Source: Paraburkholderia kururiensis JCM 10599 = LMG 19447
GTDB lineage: Bacteria; Pseudomonadota; Gammaproteobacteria; Burkholderiales; Burkholderiaceae
Assembly (NCBI RefSeq): GCF_003986935.1
Contig: NZ_RJZE01000008.1
Location: forward strand, 186,001 to 250,000
DNA: 64,000 nt
Direction of reading: 5' to 3'
Part shown: positions 53,307-63,230 of the stretch, in pieces
Numbering within the stretch: the first letter of the stretch is position 1
How the letters are laid out: each line of letters begins with the position of its first letter
Position numbers and translations under genes: made by a program
The notes under the pieces: generated by a model
The model's database searches: none
What the model was told of the DNA's origin: nothing
The model's input: the letters and a program-made list of their open reading frames with translations, nothing else

Positions 53307-54221
53307 GTGAAGAAACTCGCAATGCTTGCAGCAATGGTTCTGTTCGGCACGCCGCTGGTCGCGCTCGCCGGCAACGACGTGGTCGCGAACGCGGCACAGA
53401 TCTCGGTCACACAGGACGATGTCGAAACGCTCGTCAAGTCGCTGAGCCCCGAAGGGCGCACGCGCCTCGCCGCAGACCCCGCCGCGATGGATCGCCTCGT
53501 GCGTTCCACGCTCGAACAGAAGGCCGTGCTGGCCGAAGCAAAGGCCAAGGGCTGGGAGACGCAGCCTCAGGTGCAGGCGGCGATCGACGCCGCACGGCGC
53601 GACGTGATCGTGCGCACGTATCTGGCGTCGGTGAATGCGCCGCCGGCAGACTATCCCTCGGACACCGATCTGCAGGCAGCCTATAACGAGCACCAGAACG
53701 CGTTCGCCGTGCCGCGCGCACTGCACCTCGCGCAGATCTACATCGCCGTGCCGCCGAACGCGGATCAAGCCACCATCGACAAAGCCGGCAAAGAGGCCGC
53801 TCGTCTGGCGGGGCTTGCAAAGGGCCGCTCTGGAAATGGCACCAGCGGCAGCGTAAAGAACAACGACTTCGCGTCGCTCGCAAAGGCGAACTCCGAGGAC
53901 AAGGCGAGCGCTGCAAACGGCGGCGACATGGGCTTCGTGCCCGAGACCATGCTGCTGCCCGCCGTGCGTGACGCCGCGAACGCGCTCAAGCTTGGCGAGG
54001 TATCCGCGCCGGTGCGTACGCAAACGGGCTTTCACGTGCTGAAGCTGATCGATACGCGGCCCGCAGGCGTGCGTCCGTTCGCCGAGGTGAAGGAGCAACT
54101 CAGGGCGCTGCTGCGCGCACAGCGCACGCAGCAAAACGTGCAGGCGTACCTCACGAAGCTCGCAGGCAACGCGCCCATCAACGAAGACGCGCTGAAGAAG
54201 GCGCTCGCAGCGGTGCAATAG
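53307..54221 (+). CDS. Periplasmic parvulin-type peptidyl-prolyl isomerase (PpiC/SurA-like)
   Basis: The 304-aa protein starts at a GTG at 53307 with CAGGAGAA upstream, giving signal peptide ending at VALA-GN. SurA-N-like helices come first, then a parvulin domain (about 125-250: ALHLAQIYIAVPPNADQATIDKAGKEA ... GGDMGFVPETMLLPAVRDAANALKLGEVSAPVRTQTGFHVLKLIDTRP). It aids folding of exported proteins and its place in this operon suggests a chaperone for the adhesin, porin or TpsB. Confidence 0.9.
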   Translation: MKKLAMLAAMVLFGTPLVALAGNDVVANAAQISVTQDDVETLVKSLSPEGRTRLAADPAAMDRLVRSTLEQKAVLAEAKAKGWETQPQVQAAIDAARRDVIVRTYLASVNAPPADYPSDTDLQAAYNEHQNAFAVPRALHLAQIYIAVPPNADQATIDKAGKEAARLAGLAKGRSGNGTSGSVKNNDFASLAKANSEDKASAANGGDMGFVPETMLLPAVRDAANALKLGEVSAPVRTQTGFHVLKLIDTRPAGVRPFAEVKEQLRALLRAQRTQQNVQAYLTKLAGNAPINEDALKKALAAVQ

Positions 54222-54233
54222 AGGCGCGGGCAT

Positions 54234-55121
54234 ATGGCACCCACGATGGCATCCACAGCGCAGCAATCGTCACCCATGGCGCAGGCTACGACCCACGCAA
54301 CCCAGGCATCAGCCGATGCTCGCCACGCGCGCGACGGTGTCGAACGCGCGCTACCTGGCGAGCCGGGCGCATGGCGTATGCAGGGCGGCGCGGCACTCGC
54401 GCGCTGCCCGCTGTGCCGGGGCGCGCTGAGCCCGGTGCCCGGCATGCCGGAGTACGTACGCCACAAGAGCGCCCGCCGCGCGGCGCAATGCGTGCTCTCC
54501 ACCGCGCGTTATCAGCCCGACGAACTTGCCGTGAACGGCTCGCGTAACGCGGTGATCTCGGCCATGAACCGGCGACGCTTTCTGGAAGGCTGGGAGCGCC
54601 ACTATCTGGCGATGCGCGTGACGTGGCCGCCGCTTTCCATCGCGCGATTCACGACGGTGCTTTCGTGCGCGGACGTGCTCGACCTGTGGTCCTACCCCGA
54701 ACTGCGCGAGGCGGACGTGCCTGCCGTGCTGCTCGTGCTCGCGGGGTTCCTGCGCGTGCCGGACGAGGATGCGTTCGTGCAGCCGCGCGTGACGGACGTA
54801 ACGGACGTAACGGAAGTAACGGAGCGGGTGGGCAGCGAGGCGCGCTGGGTGCGCTTCTGGTTCGGTGCGAACGTGCACGATGCGGCGGACCTGTGGAAAC
54901 CGCAGGACACGCCGCCCGCGCTCTTTCGCGTCGACTATCGCGACGCGAAATCCACGCCGTTTCCCACTGGAGCGCACGTGCTCGCGTGCACACGTGTGGG
55001 CGATGCGAGTGACCCGTGGCACCGTCAGCCGGATGCGGCACCCATGCTTTCGGTGAGCGCCGACGAGCGTCGTGCCGTTGCGCACTACGTTGCGCGCTCG
55101 CACGAATATCGAATGGAATGA
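54234..55121 (+). CDS. Protein of unknown function with CPLC motif
   Basis: The 295-aa protein starts at an ATG 13 nt after the PpiC stop. It has an Ala/Gln-rich N-terminus, a CPLCRG zinc-ribbon-like half site near residue 58, and a basic segment RHKSARRAAQCVLSTARYQPDELAVNGSRNAVISAMNRRRF. A helical, acidic C-terminal half carries a VTDVTDVTEVTE repeat. No signal peptide or membrane helix is visible. I do not recognise the family. It overlaps the next frame and is clearly in the operon. Confidence 0.68.
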   Translation: MAPTMASTAQQSSPMAQATTHATQASADARHARDGVERALPGEPGAWRMQGGAALARCPLCRGALSPVPGMPEYVRHKSARRAAQCVLSTARYQPDELAVNGSRNAVISAMNRRRFLEGWERHYLAMRVTWPPLSIARFTTVLSCADVLDLWSYPELREADVPAVLLVLAGFLRVPDEDAFVQPRVTDVTDVTEVTERVGSEARWVRFWFGANVHDAADLWKPQDTPPALFRVDYRDAKSTPFPTGAHVLACTRVGDASDPWHRQPDAAPMLSVSADERRAVAHYVARSHEYRME

Positions 55122-55159
55122 AGGCGTACGCGCTGCATGCGGTGCGACTGGAGAGCGAG

Positions 55160-55549
55160 ATGAACGGATGGCGGCGGATGGGGGCGATGCTCGTGTGTGC
55201 GGCGTTGAGCGCGGCAGCGGTGCCGGTGCGGTTGGTGCACGCCCAGGCTTCGCGTGCGACCGCTGCCGATGCGGCTTCGTCGACGAAGCCGGTGTGTGTG
55301 GATGCCGAAATTAACGGACAGCGCGCGCCTTCCATCGACTGTCTGAATGCGCAATTACGACCCAGGCCGAATGCGGCCGAAGCGGCGCAGGCTGCCTCGC
55401 CCACGGCTGCGGAAGCGAATGCGAAGGGACCGTCGAACCGCGTGGGTACGTTCAATCTCTCCACCGAACGCAACCGTTTCGGCTCGAACTGGGGCAAGTC
55501 GGTTACGCCGCAACGGCCGGCTGCGCCCGTCAATGTGCCGCCGAAATGA
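55160..55549 (+). CDS. Small secreted protein of unknown function
   Basis: The 129-aa protein has a signal peptide (MLVCAALSAAAVPVRLVHA-QAS). It is Ala/Pro-rich with a VCVDAEINGQRAPSIDCLNAQLR segment holding two cysteines, and ends in NRVGTFNLSTERNRFGSNWGKSV. The ATG at 55160 has GGAGAGCGAG upstream; an ATG at 55118 overlapping the previous gene is possible. It may be a small periplasmic accessory factor. Confidence 0.72.
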   Translation: MNGWRRMGAMLVCAALSAAAVPVRLVHAQASRATAADAASSTKPVCVDAEINGQRAPSIDCLNAQLRPRPNAAEAAQAASPTAAEANAKGPSNRVGTFNLSTERNRFGSNWGKSVTPQRPAAPVNVPPK

Positions 55550-55616
55550 AGGTGTGCGACGAAGCCTCAATCACGGCAACGAGTTACGGCAACGAATCAA
55601 GGCAACGAGGAAAGCG

Positions 55617-57044
55617 ATGGCGAATTCGCGTAGCGGCGAACCGGCTAAACGAAGGGTGCTGACGGTGGCTGCGCTCGCGCTTTCGCTGACCGCGAGCGTG
55701 GCGTGCGCCGCGGGCGAAGGTGGGGCCACGGGCCTCGCGTCGCGCGAAGCAGCTGTTGCGCTCTCCATGCCGAACTTCGCCGCGCTCGTCAAACGCTATG
55801 GCCCGGCGGTGGTCAACATCAGCGTGACGCGCGAGGTCACGCAAATGGGCATCCAGTTGCCGCCCGGCGTCAGTCCCGGCAATCCGCTTGCGCCGTTTCT
55901 CGCGCGGCGCGTGATCGGCAATCGCGAAGAGGTGAGCCTGGGGTCGGGCTTCATCGTGAGCGCGGACGGCATCATCCTCACCAACCGCCACGTGGTGGGC
56001 GACGCGAACACGGTGGACGTGAAGCTCACGGACAAGCGCGAGTTCAAGGGCAAGGTGATCGGCAGCGATCCGGTTTCAGACGTCGCCGTGGTGCGCATCG
56101 ACGCGCGCAACCTGCCCGCCGTCGTGACCGGCAACCCGGCGAAGATCGACGTGGGCGACTGGGTCATGGCCATCGGCTCGCCGTACGGTTTCGCGAACAC
56201 GGTCACGCAAGGCATTGTCAGCGCGAAGTCGCGCTCGCTGCCGGGCGAGACCTACATCCCGTTCATTCAGACGGACGTGCCGATCAATCCCGGCAATTCG
56301 GGCGGTCCGCTGTTCGATCTGAACGGCCGCGTGGTGGCCATCAACTCGATGATCTATTCGAAGACGGGCGGCTACCAGGGGCTTTCGTTCGCCATTCCGA
56401 TCGACGTGGCGCTCGACGTGAAGGATCAGTTGCTCAAGACGGGCAAGGTGACGCGCGGTCGCCTCGGCGTGGCGGTGCAGGAAGTGAGCCAGGCGCTGGC
56501 GCGCTCGTTCGGGCTCGCCACGCCCGACGGCGCGCTGATCAGTGCCGTGGAGGCCGGTGGTCCCGCTGCGCAGGCGGGACTGCAGGCGGGCGACGTGGTG
56601 CTGGCCGTGAACGGCAACAGCGTGGCCGATTCGGCGGACCTGCTCGGCACCATCGCGAAGATCAAGCCGGGGCAGCCGGCCGACCTGCTCGTGTGGCGCG
56701 CGGGCAAGGGCAGTCACGTCGCGGTGACGGTGGGCGCGCTCGACAGCGCCGTGGCCGCGAACACGGGCGAGGCCGATGCCGCGCCGCTGGGGCTCGCGTT
56801 ACGTGCGCTGAATGCGCGCGAGCAGCAGCAACTCGGCGTCGATCATGGTTTGCTGATCGAAGGCGCCAACGGTCAGGCCGCGCGGGCGGGCCTGCGCAGC
56901 GGCGACGTGGTGCTCTCCGTGAACGGTACGCCGGTGGCGAGTATCGGCGCGCTGGCGAGCGAGATTCGTGGCGCGCATGGGCCCGTTGCGTTGCTCGTGC
57001 AACGCGGCGGCACGCGGCTGTATCTGCCGGTCGATCCGGGTTGA
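55617..57044 (+). CDS. Periplasmic HtrA/DegP-family serine protease
   Basis: The 475-aa protein has a signal peptide (LSLTASVACA), a trypsin-like domain with catalytic H125 (TNRHVVGD), D155 (SDVAVV) and S228 (PGNSGGPL), and two PDZ domains (about 300-380 and 395-470). It degrades or refolds misfolded envelope proteins; neighbours suggest a role in quality control of the adhesin or porin. GAGGAAAG precedes the ATG at 55617. Short GGCAACGA repeats lie in the leader at 55575-55610. Confidence 0.92.
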   Translation: MANSRSGEPAKRRVLTVAALALSLTASVACAAGEGGATGLASREAAVALSMPNFAALVKRYGPAVVNISVTREVTQMGIQLPPGVSPGNPLAPFLARRVIGNREEVSLGSGFIVSADGIILTNRHVVGDANTVDVKLTDKREFKGKVIGSDPVSDVAVVRIDARNLPAVVTGNPAKIDVGDWVMAIGSPYGFANTVTQGIVSAKSRSLPGETYIPFIQTDVPINPGNSGGPLFDLNGRVVAINSMIYSKTGGYQGLSFAIPIDVALDVKDQLLKTGKVTRGRLGVAVQEVSQALARSFGLATPDGALISAVEAGGPAAQAGLQAGDVVLAVNGNSVADSADLLGTIAKIKPGQPADLLVWRAGKGSHVAVTVGALDSAVAANTGEADAAPLGLALRALNAREQQQLGVDHGLLIEGANGQAARAGLRSGDVVLSVNGTPVASIGALASEIRGAHGPVALLVQRGGTRLYLPVDPG

Positions 57045-57098
57045 TGGGCGCTCACCCGACGCTCACCCCGTGCTTACTAGCGCAGCGCGAGGCATGGA

Positions 57099-57632
57099 AT
57101 GGAACGAGAGGACATTGGCGTGTTCATGAAACGACAGCGAAGGGCTGCGTGGCGGGGCCTCATCGAGGCATGCGCCGTGATGGCCTGCGCGTGGCTCACA
57201 CAGACGCACGCATGTGCGCAGACAGCGGACGCGGCTGCGTCGGTGGCTTCATCGGTACCTTCGTCGGTGCCTCAGGCGTGGCTGCGTTACGCCCAGCTTG
57301 TCAGCACGCAGTTCCAGACCTCGCTTGAAGCCGACAACGACGCTTCGAAGCAACTGCATCAGTACCTCGAAGAGCGCATCGTGAACGCAACGGCCGATGC
57401 ACCGCCGCCTGCCATCGTGGTGCGCGCATGGATCGGCGAGAGCGGCGCGGTGAGCAAGCTCCAGTTCGATTCGCTCGGCAACGACGCAGCCGATGCGGCA
57501 TTGCGCACGTTGCTGATCCAGCATGTGCTGCCGGAGCCGCCACCGGCCGACATGCTGCAACCGCTACGCGTGCGGCTGCGGCTCGTGGCGAATCCCGAGG
57601 CGGGGCCGGAGGCGTCGAGTGCGGCTCGATGA
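57099..57632 (+). CDS. Exported protein with TonB-C-like domain
   Basis: The 177-aa protein has a signal peptide (VMACAWLTQTHACA), a helical stretch, then a TonB-C-like fold (about 100-165: IVVRAWIGESGAVSKLQFDSLGNDAADAALRTLLIQ). Start at the ATG 57099 with GAGG upstream; an ATG at 57126 is also possible. It closes the operon. It has no spacer and no membrane anchor, so it is a freely periplasmic relative of the C-terminal domains in the STN protein and the 161-aa protein. Confidence 0.72.
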   Translation: MEREDIGVFMKRQRRAAWRGLIEACAVMACAWLTQTHACAQTADAAASVASSVPSSVPQAWLRYAQLVSTQFQTSLEADNDASKQLHQYLEERIVNATADAPPPAIVVRAWIGESGAVSKLQFDSLGNDAADAALRTLLIQHVLPEPPPADMLQPLRVRLRLVANPEAGPEASSAAR

Positions 57633-57690
57633 GTGCGCCGAAATCCTTTCCTGATCTTTTCCTGACGCGATCCGGCGCGGCATAAAAAAA

Positions 57691-57719
57691 GGCGCCGCAG
57701 GCTGAATGCCTGCGGCGCC
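57691..57719 (-). terminator. Rho-independent terminator of acnB
   Basis: A perfect 12-bp stem GGCGCCGCAGGC / GCCTGCGGCGCC with loop TGAAT, followed on the minus strand by seven Ts. It lies 58 nt past the acnB stop and separates it from the convergent TonB operon. Confidence 0.9.
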
Positions 57720-57776
57720 ATCTCCATCGCCTATCGCGCTACGACACGAACAACCCGTCGTAGCCCGGCAGCGCGC

Positions 57777-60362
57777 TTACACCGTCACGGTGTCGGCCAC
57801 TTCCTTGAAGTCTTCGATCTGGTCGAAGTTCATGTACTTGTAGATCTTGTCGCCGTTGGCGTTGATCACGCCGATGTCGGCCATGTACTCGTCTTTGGTC
57901 GGAATCCGGCCAAGGCGCGAGCAGATGGCCGCCAGTTCCGCCGAGCCGAGGTACACGTTCGTGTTCTTGCCCAGACGGTTCGGGAAGTTGCGGGTCGAGG
58001 TGGACATGACCGTTGCGCCTTCGCGCACCTGCGCCTGGTTGCCCATGCACAGCGAGCAGCCCGGCATTTCGGTGCGGGCGCCGGCCGTGCCGAACACGCC
58101 GTAGTGGCCTTCTTCCGTCAGCTGCTTCTGGTCCATCTTGGTGGGCGGGGCCACCCACAGCTTGACCGGAATGTCGCGCTTGCCTTCCAGCAGCTTCGAC
58201 GCGGCACGGAAGTGACCGATGTTGGTCATGCACGAGCCGATGAACACTTCGTCGATCTTCGCGCCGGCCACGTCCGAAAGCGTCTTCACGTCGTCCGGAT
58301 CGTTCGGGCAGGCCACGATCGGTTCGTGAACGTCGGCGAGGTCGATCTCGATGACGGCCGCGTATTCGGCGTCCGCATCCGGTTGCAGCAGTTTCGGGTC
58401 GGCCAGCCACTGCTCCATCGCCTTGATGCGGCGCTGCAGGCTGCGCGCGTCCTGGTAGCCCTGGGCGATCATCCACTTCAGCAGCGTGATGTTGCTGTTG
58501 AGGTACTCGATGATCGGTTCCTTGTTCAGGCGCACCGAGCAGCCCGCGGCCGAGCGCTCGGCGGATGCATCCGACAGTTCGAACGCCTGCTCGACCTTCA
58601 GGTCCGGCAGACCTTCGATTTCGAGAATGCGGCCCGAGAAAATGTTCTTCTTGCCTTGCTTGGCGACCGTCAGCATGCCCTGCTTGATCGCGTAGAGCGG
58701 AATCGCGTTGACGAGGTCACGCAGCGTGACGCCCGGCTGCATCTTGCCCTTGAAGCGGACCAGCACCGATTCCGGCATGTCGAGCGGCATCGTGCCCGTG
58801 GCGGCGGCGAATGCCACGAGACCCGAACCCGCCGGGAAGCTGATGCCGATCGGGAAGCGCGTGTGCGAGTCGCCGCCCGTGCCCACGGTGTCGGGCAGCA
58901 GCATGCGGTTGAGCCACGAGTGGATCACGCCGTCGCCCGGGCGCAGCGCGATGCCGCCGCGCGTGCTGATGAAGTTCGGCAGCGTCTGGTGCGTCTTCAC
59001 GTCCACGGGCTTCGGATAAGCGGCCGTGTGGCAGAACGACTGCATGACGAGGTCGGCCGAGAAGCCGAGGCACGCCAGGTCTTTCAGTTCGTCGCGCGTC
59101 ATCGGGCCCGTGGTGTCCTGCGAGCCGACCGAGGTCATCTTCGGTTCGCAGTACGTGCCGGGGCGCACGCCCTGGCCTTCGGGCAGACCGCATGCGCGGC
59201 CCACCATCTTCTGGGCGAGCGAGAAGCCCTTGCCGCTGTCGGCCGGCTGATGCGGCAGACGGAACAGCGTGGACGGCGGCAGACCCAGCGCTTCACGCGC
59301 CTTGGCCGTGAGGCCGCGGCCGATGATCAGCGGAATGCGGCCGCCGGCGCGCACTTCGTCGAACAGCACGTCGGACTTCACCTGGAATTCGGCAATCACT
59401 TCGCCGTTCTTCAGCGCCTTACCTTCGTACGGGCGCAGTTCGACCACGTCGCCCATTTCCATCTTCGAGACGTCGAGTTCGATGGGCAGGGCGCCCGCGT
59501 CTTCCATCGTGTTGTAGAAGATCGGAGCGATCTTGCCGCCCAGACACACGCCGCCGAAGCGCTTGTTCGGCACGTAGGGAATGTCTTCGCCCGTGAACCA
59601 CAGCACCGAGTTGGTAGCCGACTTGCGCGAGGAGCCGGTGCCCACCACGTCGCCCACGTAGGCCACCAGGTGACCCTTTTCCTTCAGCGATTCGATGAAC
59701 TTGACCGGGCCGCGTTTACCGTCTTCTTCCGGCGTGATGCCGGGGCGCGCGTTCTTCAGCATCGCGAGCGCGTGCATCGGAATGTCCGGGCGGGTGGTGG
59801 CGTCCGGCGCCGGCGACAGGTCGTCGGTGTTGGTTTCGCCCGTTACCTTGAAGACGGTGATGGTCAGGCTTTGCGGCACTTCCGGACGGCTCGTGAACCA
59901 TTCGGCGTCGGCCCAGCTTTGCATCACGGCGCGCGCATTCGCGTTGCCTTTCTCGGCCAGTTCCTGGACGTCGTGGAACTGGTCGAACATCAGGAGGGTT
60001 TTCTTCAGCGCGTTGGCGGCGACGGCGCCCACTTCGGCGTCCGAAAGCAGCTCGATCAGCGGGTGGATGTTGTAGCCGCCCAGCATCGTGCCGAGCAGTT
60101 CGGTGGCGCGGGTGCGCGAGATCAGCGGGCACGCTGTCTCGCCCTTGGCCACGGCAGCGAGAAAGCCGGCCTTTACGCGGGCGGCTTCGTCCACGCCGGC
60201 GGGGACGCGGTGGGTGATCAGGTCGACCAGGGTTTGCTCTTCGCCCGCGGGGGGATTCGTCAGCAATTCCACCAGTTCGGCGGTCTGCTGAGCCGTGAGC
60301 GGGAGGGGGGGAATACCGAGCGCGGCGCGAGCGGCCACGTGAGCGCGAAAGTTTTCAAGCAT
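57777..60362 (-). CDS. acnB: Aconitate hydratase B
   Basis: The 861-aa enzyme interconverts citrate and isocitrate in the TCA cycle (and 2-methylisocitrate in the methylcitrate cycle). It has the HEAT-like N-terminus [22 protein letters not shown], swivel domain, and catalytic domains. The iron-sulfur ligands appear in [12 protein letters not shown] and GCSLCMGNQ. Length fits AcnB (about 865). I use the ATG at 60362, the conserved start, not the longer frame to 60470. Confidence 0.97.
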   Translation of the reverse strand: MLENFRAHVAARAALGIPPLPLTAQQTAELVELLTNPPAGEEQTLVDLITHRVPAGVDEAARVKAGFLAAVAKGETACPLISRTRATELLGTMLGGYNIHPLIELLSDAEVGAVAANALKKTLLMFDQFHDVQELAEKGNANARAVMQSWADAEWFTSRPEVPQSLTITVFKVTGETNTDDLSPAPDATTRPDIPMHALAMLKNARPGITPEEDGKRGPVKFIESLKEKGHLVAYVGDVVGTGSSRKSATNSVLWFTGEDIPYVPNKRFGGVCLGGKIAPIFYNTMEDAGALPIELDVSKMEMGDVVELRPYEGKALKNGEVIAEFQVKSDVLFDEVRAGGRIPLIIGRGLTAKAREALGLPPSTLFRLPHQPADSGKGFSLAQKMVGRACGLPEGQGVRPGTYCEPKMTSVGSQDTTGPMTRDELKDLACLGFSADLVMQSFCHTAAYPKPVDVKTHQTLPNFISTRGGIALRPGDGVIHSWLNRMLLPDTVGTGGDSHTRFPIGISFPAGSGLVAFAAATGTMPLDMPESVLVRFKGKMQPGVTLRDLVNAIPLYAIKQGMLTVAKQGKKNIFSGRILEIEGLPDLKVEQAFELSDASAERSAAGCSVRLNKEPIIEYLNSNITLLKWMIAQGYQDARSLQRRIKAMEQWLADPKLLQPDADAEYAAVIEIDLADVHEPIVACPNDPDDVKTLSDVAGAKIDEVFIGSCMTNIGHFRAASKLLEGKRDIPVKLWVAPPTKMDQKQLTEEGHYGVFGTAGARTEMPGCSLCMGNQAQVREGATVMSTSTRNFPNRLGKNTNVYLGSAELAAICSRLGRIPTKDEYMADIGVINANGDKIYKYMNFDQIEDFKEVADTVTV

Positions 60363-60441
60363 GAGGGCCTGCTGATAGGACGTTTCAGGGGAAGTCTTGC
60401 CAGGCGGCTCCGAGGGCTTCCGGGGCACTGTTTCGATGGGG

Positions 60442-60496
60442 ATTTTAGTCTTGGTATGGCGTATCGTCAATTATCTTATATCTTATATAAGACTAA
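60442..60496 (-). promoter_or_regulatory. acnB sigma-70 promoter and palindromic operator
   Basis: On the minus strand TTGACG (60470-60465) and TAAAAT (60447-60442) are separated by exactly 17 nt. Just upstream is the perfect palindrome TCTTATATAAGA (60481-60492). TTAGTCTT (60445-60452) and AAGACTAA (60489-60496) form an inverted pair around the promoter. GntR-type regulators often use such sites; the regulator is unknown. Confidence 0.7.
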
Positions 60497-60543
60497 TCGG
60501 CGAACAGCGGGGCACACGACGGGCGCTCCGGGTGGAAAGGTGT

Positions 60544-61983
<1,440 letters not shown>

Positions 61984-62025
61984 GGCGGCACTCCGTGGCG
62001 GGGTGGACGCCACTATACGCGGCAA

Positions 62026-62078
62026 CTGCCATGTCTGCCATTCACTGCCACAAACTGCCATCGAGTGCCATTTGGCAG
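62026..62078. promoter_or_regulatory. Phased CTGCCA array, candidate FisR enhancer
   Basis: CTGCCA starts at 62026, 62035, 62045 and 62055. TGCCA follows at 62066, and the inverted TGGCAG at 62073-62078. The 9-10 bp phasing puts the copies on one DNA face. The array lies about 135-190 nt upstream of the -24/-12 promoter, the normal place for an activator of this class. Confidence 0.65.
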
Positions 62079-62211
62079 TTCCGGGCAGGTCATGACGGTT
62101 CGCCTGCCGCGCACACGGGGGCTTTCACTACCTCGAACAGCGCAATAGAGGCGCAGATAATTGGTTAAAAATCAGCGGCTTGATGTCGCGCGGCAAATCA
62201 GGGCGAACGCC

Positions 62212-62226
62212 TGGCACGAACCTTGT
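62212..62226 (+). promoter_or_regulatory. Sigma-54 (-24/-12) promoter
   Basis: TGGCACG-AACC-TTGT matches TGGCACG-N4-TTGC with only the -12 C replaced by T; the GG and GT elements have 10 nt between them. It lies 72 nt before the ATG of the persulfide dioxygenase gene. Confidence 0.78.
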
Positions 62227-62297
62227 CTAGGCTCTCGCGCAGTTTGCCGGACACCGGCGAAGTGCCGCGAACCCGTCCGTCAACTGGAGCCCCCGCC

Positions 62298-63179
62298 ATG
62301 ACCCCCAGCACGTTTGCTGTCGAAGGATTCTTCGACCCCGCCACCTGGACCATCAGCTACCTGCTGCTCGACCGTGAGACGAAAGACTGCGCGCTGATCG
62401 ACAGCGTGCTCGATTACGACCCGAAGTCCGGCCGCACGCGCACCGACTCCGCCGACCGCCTCATCGCGCGCGTCGAGGCGCTTGGCGCGCGCGTGCAGTG
62501 GCTGCTGGAAACCCACGTGCATGCCGACCATCTCTCCGCGGCCCCGTATCTGAAGGCCCGGCTGGGCGGCCAGATCGCGATTGGCGAGCAGGTCAAGACG
62601 GTGCAGCAGGTGTTCGGCAAGCTGTTTAATGCCGGCCCCGGCTTCGCTGTGGACGGTTCGCAGTTCGACCGGCTGTTTGCCGACGGCGAAACCTTCGAGG
62701 TGGGGCGCGTGCAGCTGCGCGCGCTACACACGCCGGGCCACACGCCCGCCTGCATGACCTACCTCGTGAGCGACGGCGACGACCACGCCGCGTTTGTGGG
62801 CGACACGCTCTTCATGCCCGACTACGGCACCGCGCGCTGCGACTTCCCGGGCGGCGACGCGTCCACGCTGTTCCGCTCGATCCATCGCATCCTGAGCCTG
62901 CCGCCGCAAACGCGGCTCTACATGTGCCACGACTATCAGCCGGGCGGCCGTCCGCTGCGCTACGAAAGCACGGTTGCCGAGCAGCGCGAGCACAACATCC
63001 ACGTGCATGAAGGCACCACCGAGCAGGCGTTCGTCGAAATGCGCCACGCGCGCGACGCGAAGCTCGACATGCCCGTGCTGATCCTGCCTTCGGTGCAGGT
63101 CAACATGCGCGCCGGCCATCTGCCGGAGCCGGAAAGCAACGGCGTGTCGTACATCAAGATTCCGCTCAACGTGTTGTGA
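62298..63179 (+). CDS. pdo: Persulfide dioxygenase (ETHE1/Blh-type metallo-beta-lactamase fold)
   Basis: The 293-aa enzyme oxidises glutathione persulfide to sulfite using iron. The metal-binding motif THVHADH is at 72-78 (H73, H75, D77, H78). ALHTPGHTPACMTYL and GDTLFMPDYGTARCDFPGGDA are also typical of the family. CTGGAGC precedes the ATG at 62298. It is driven by the sigma-54 promoter and followed by an SQR-type gene in one operon. Confidence 0.9.
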   Translation: MTPSTFAVEGFFDPATWTISYLLLDRETKDCALIDSVLDYDPKSGRTRTDSADRLIARVEALGARVQWLLETHVHADHLSAAPYLKARLGGQIAIGEQVKTVQQVFGKLFNAGPGFAVDGSQFDRLFADGETFEVGRVQLRALHTPGHTPACMTYLVSDGDDHAAFVGDTLFMPDYGTARCDFPGGDASTLFRSIHRILSLPPQTRLYMCHDYQPGGRPLRYESTVAEQREHNIHVHEGTTEQAFVEMRHARDAKLDMPVLILPSVQVNMRAGHLPEPESNGVSYIKIPLNVL

Positions 63180-63230
63180 GGCGCGGCGGGCATCGGCTAA
63201 CTCATTAACGAAGACAGCGAAGAGACAGTC

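Larger units (their letters stand above)
61984..62297. other. Divergent control region between fisR and the persulfide dioxygenase gene
   Basis: About 314 nt without a gene. It contains the CTGCCA array and the -24/-12 promoter listed below. No other gene-like frame is credible. Confidence 0.75.
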
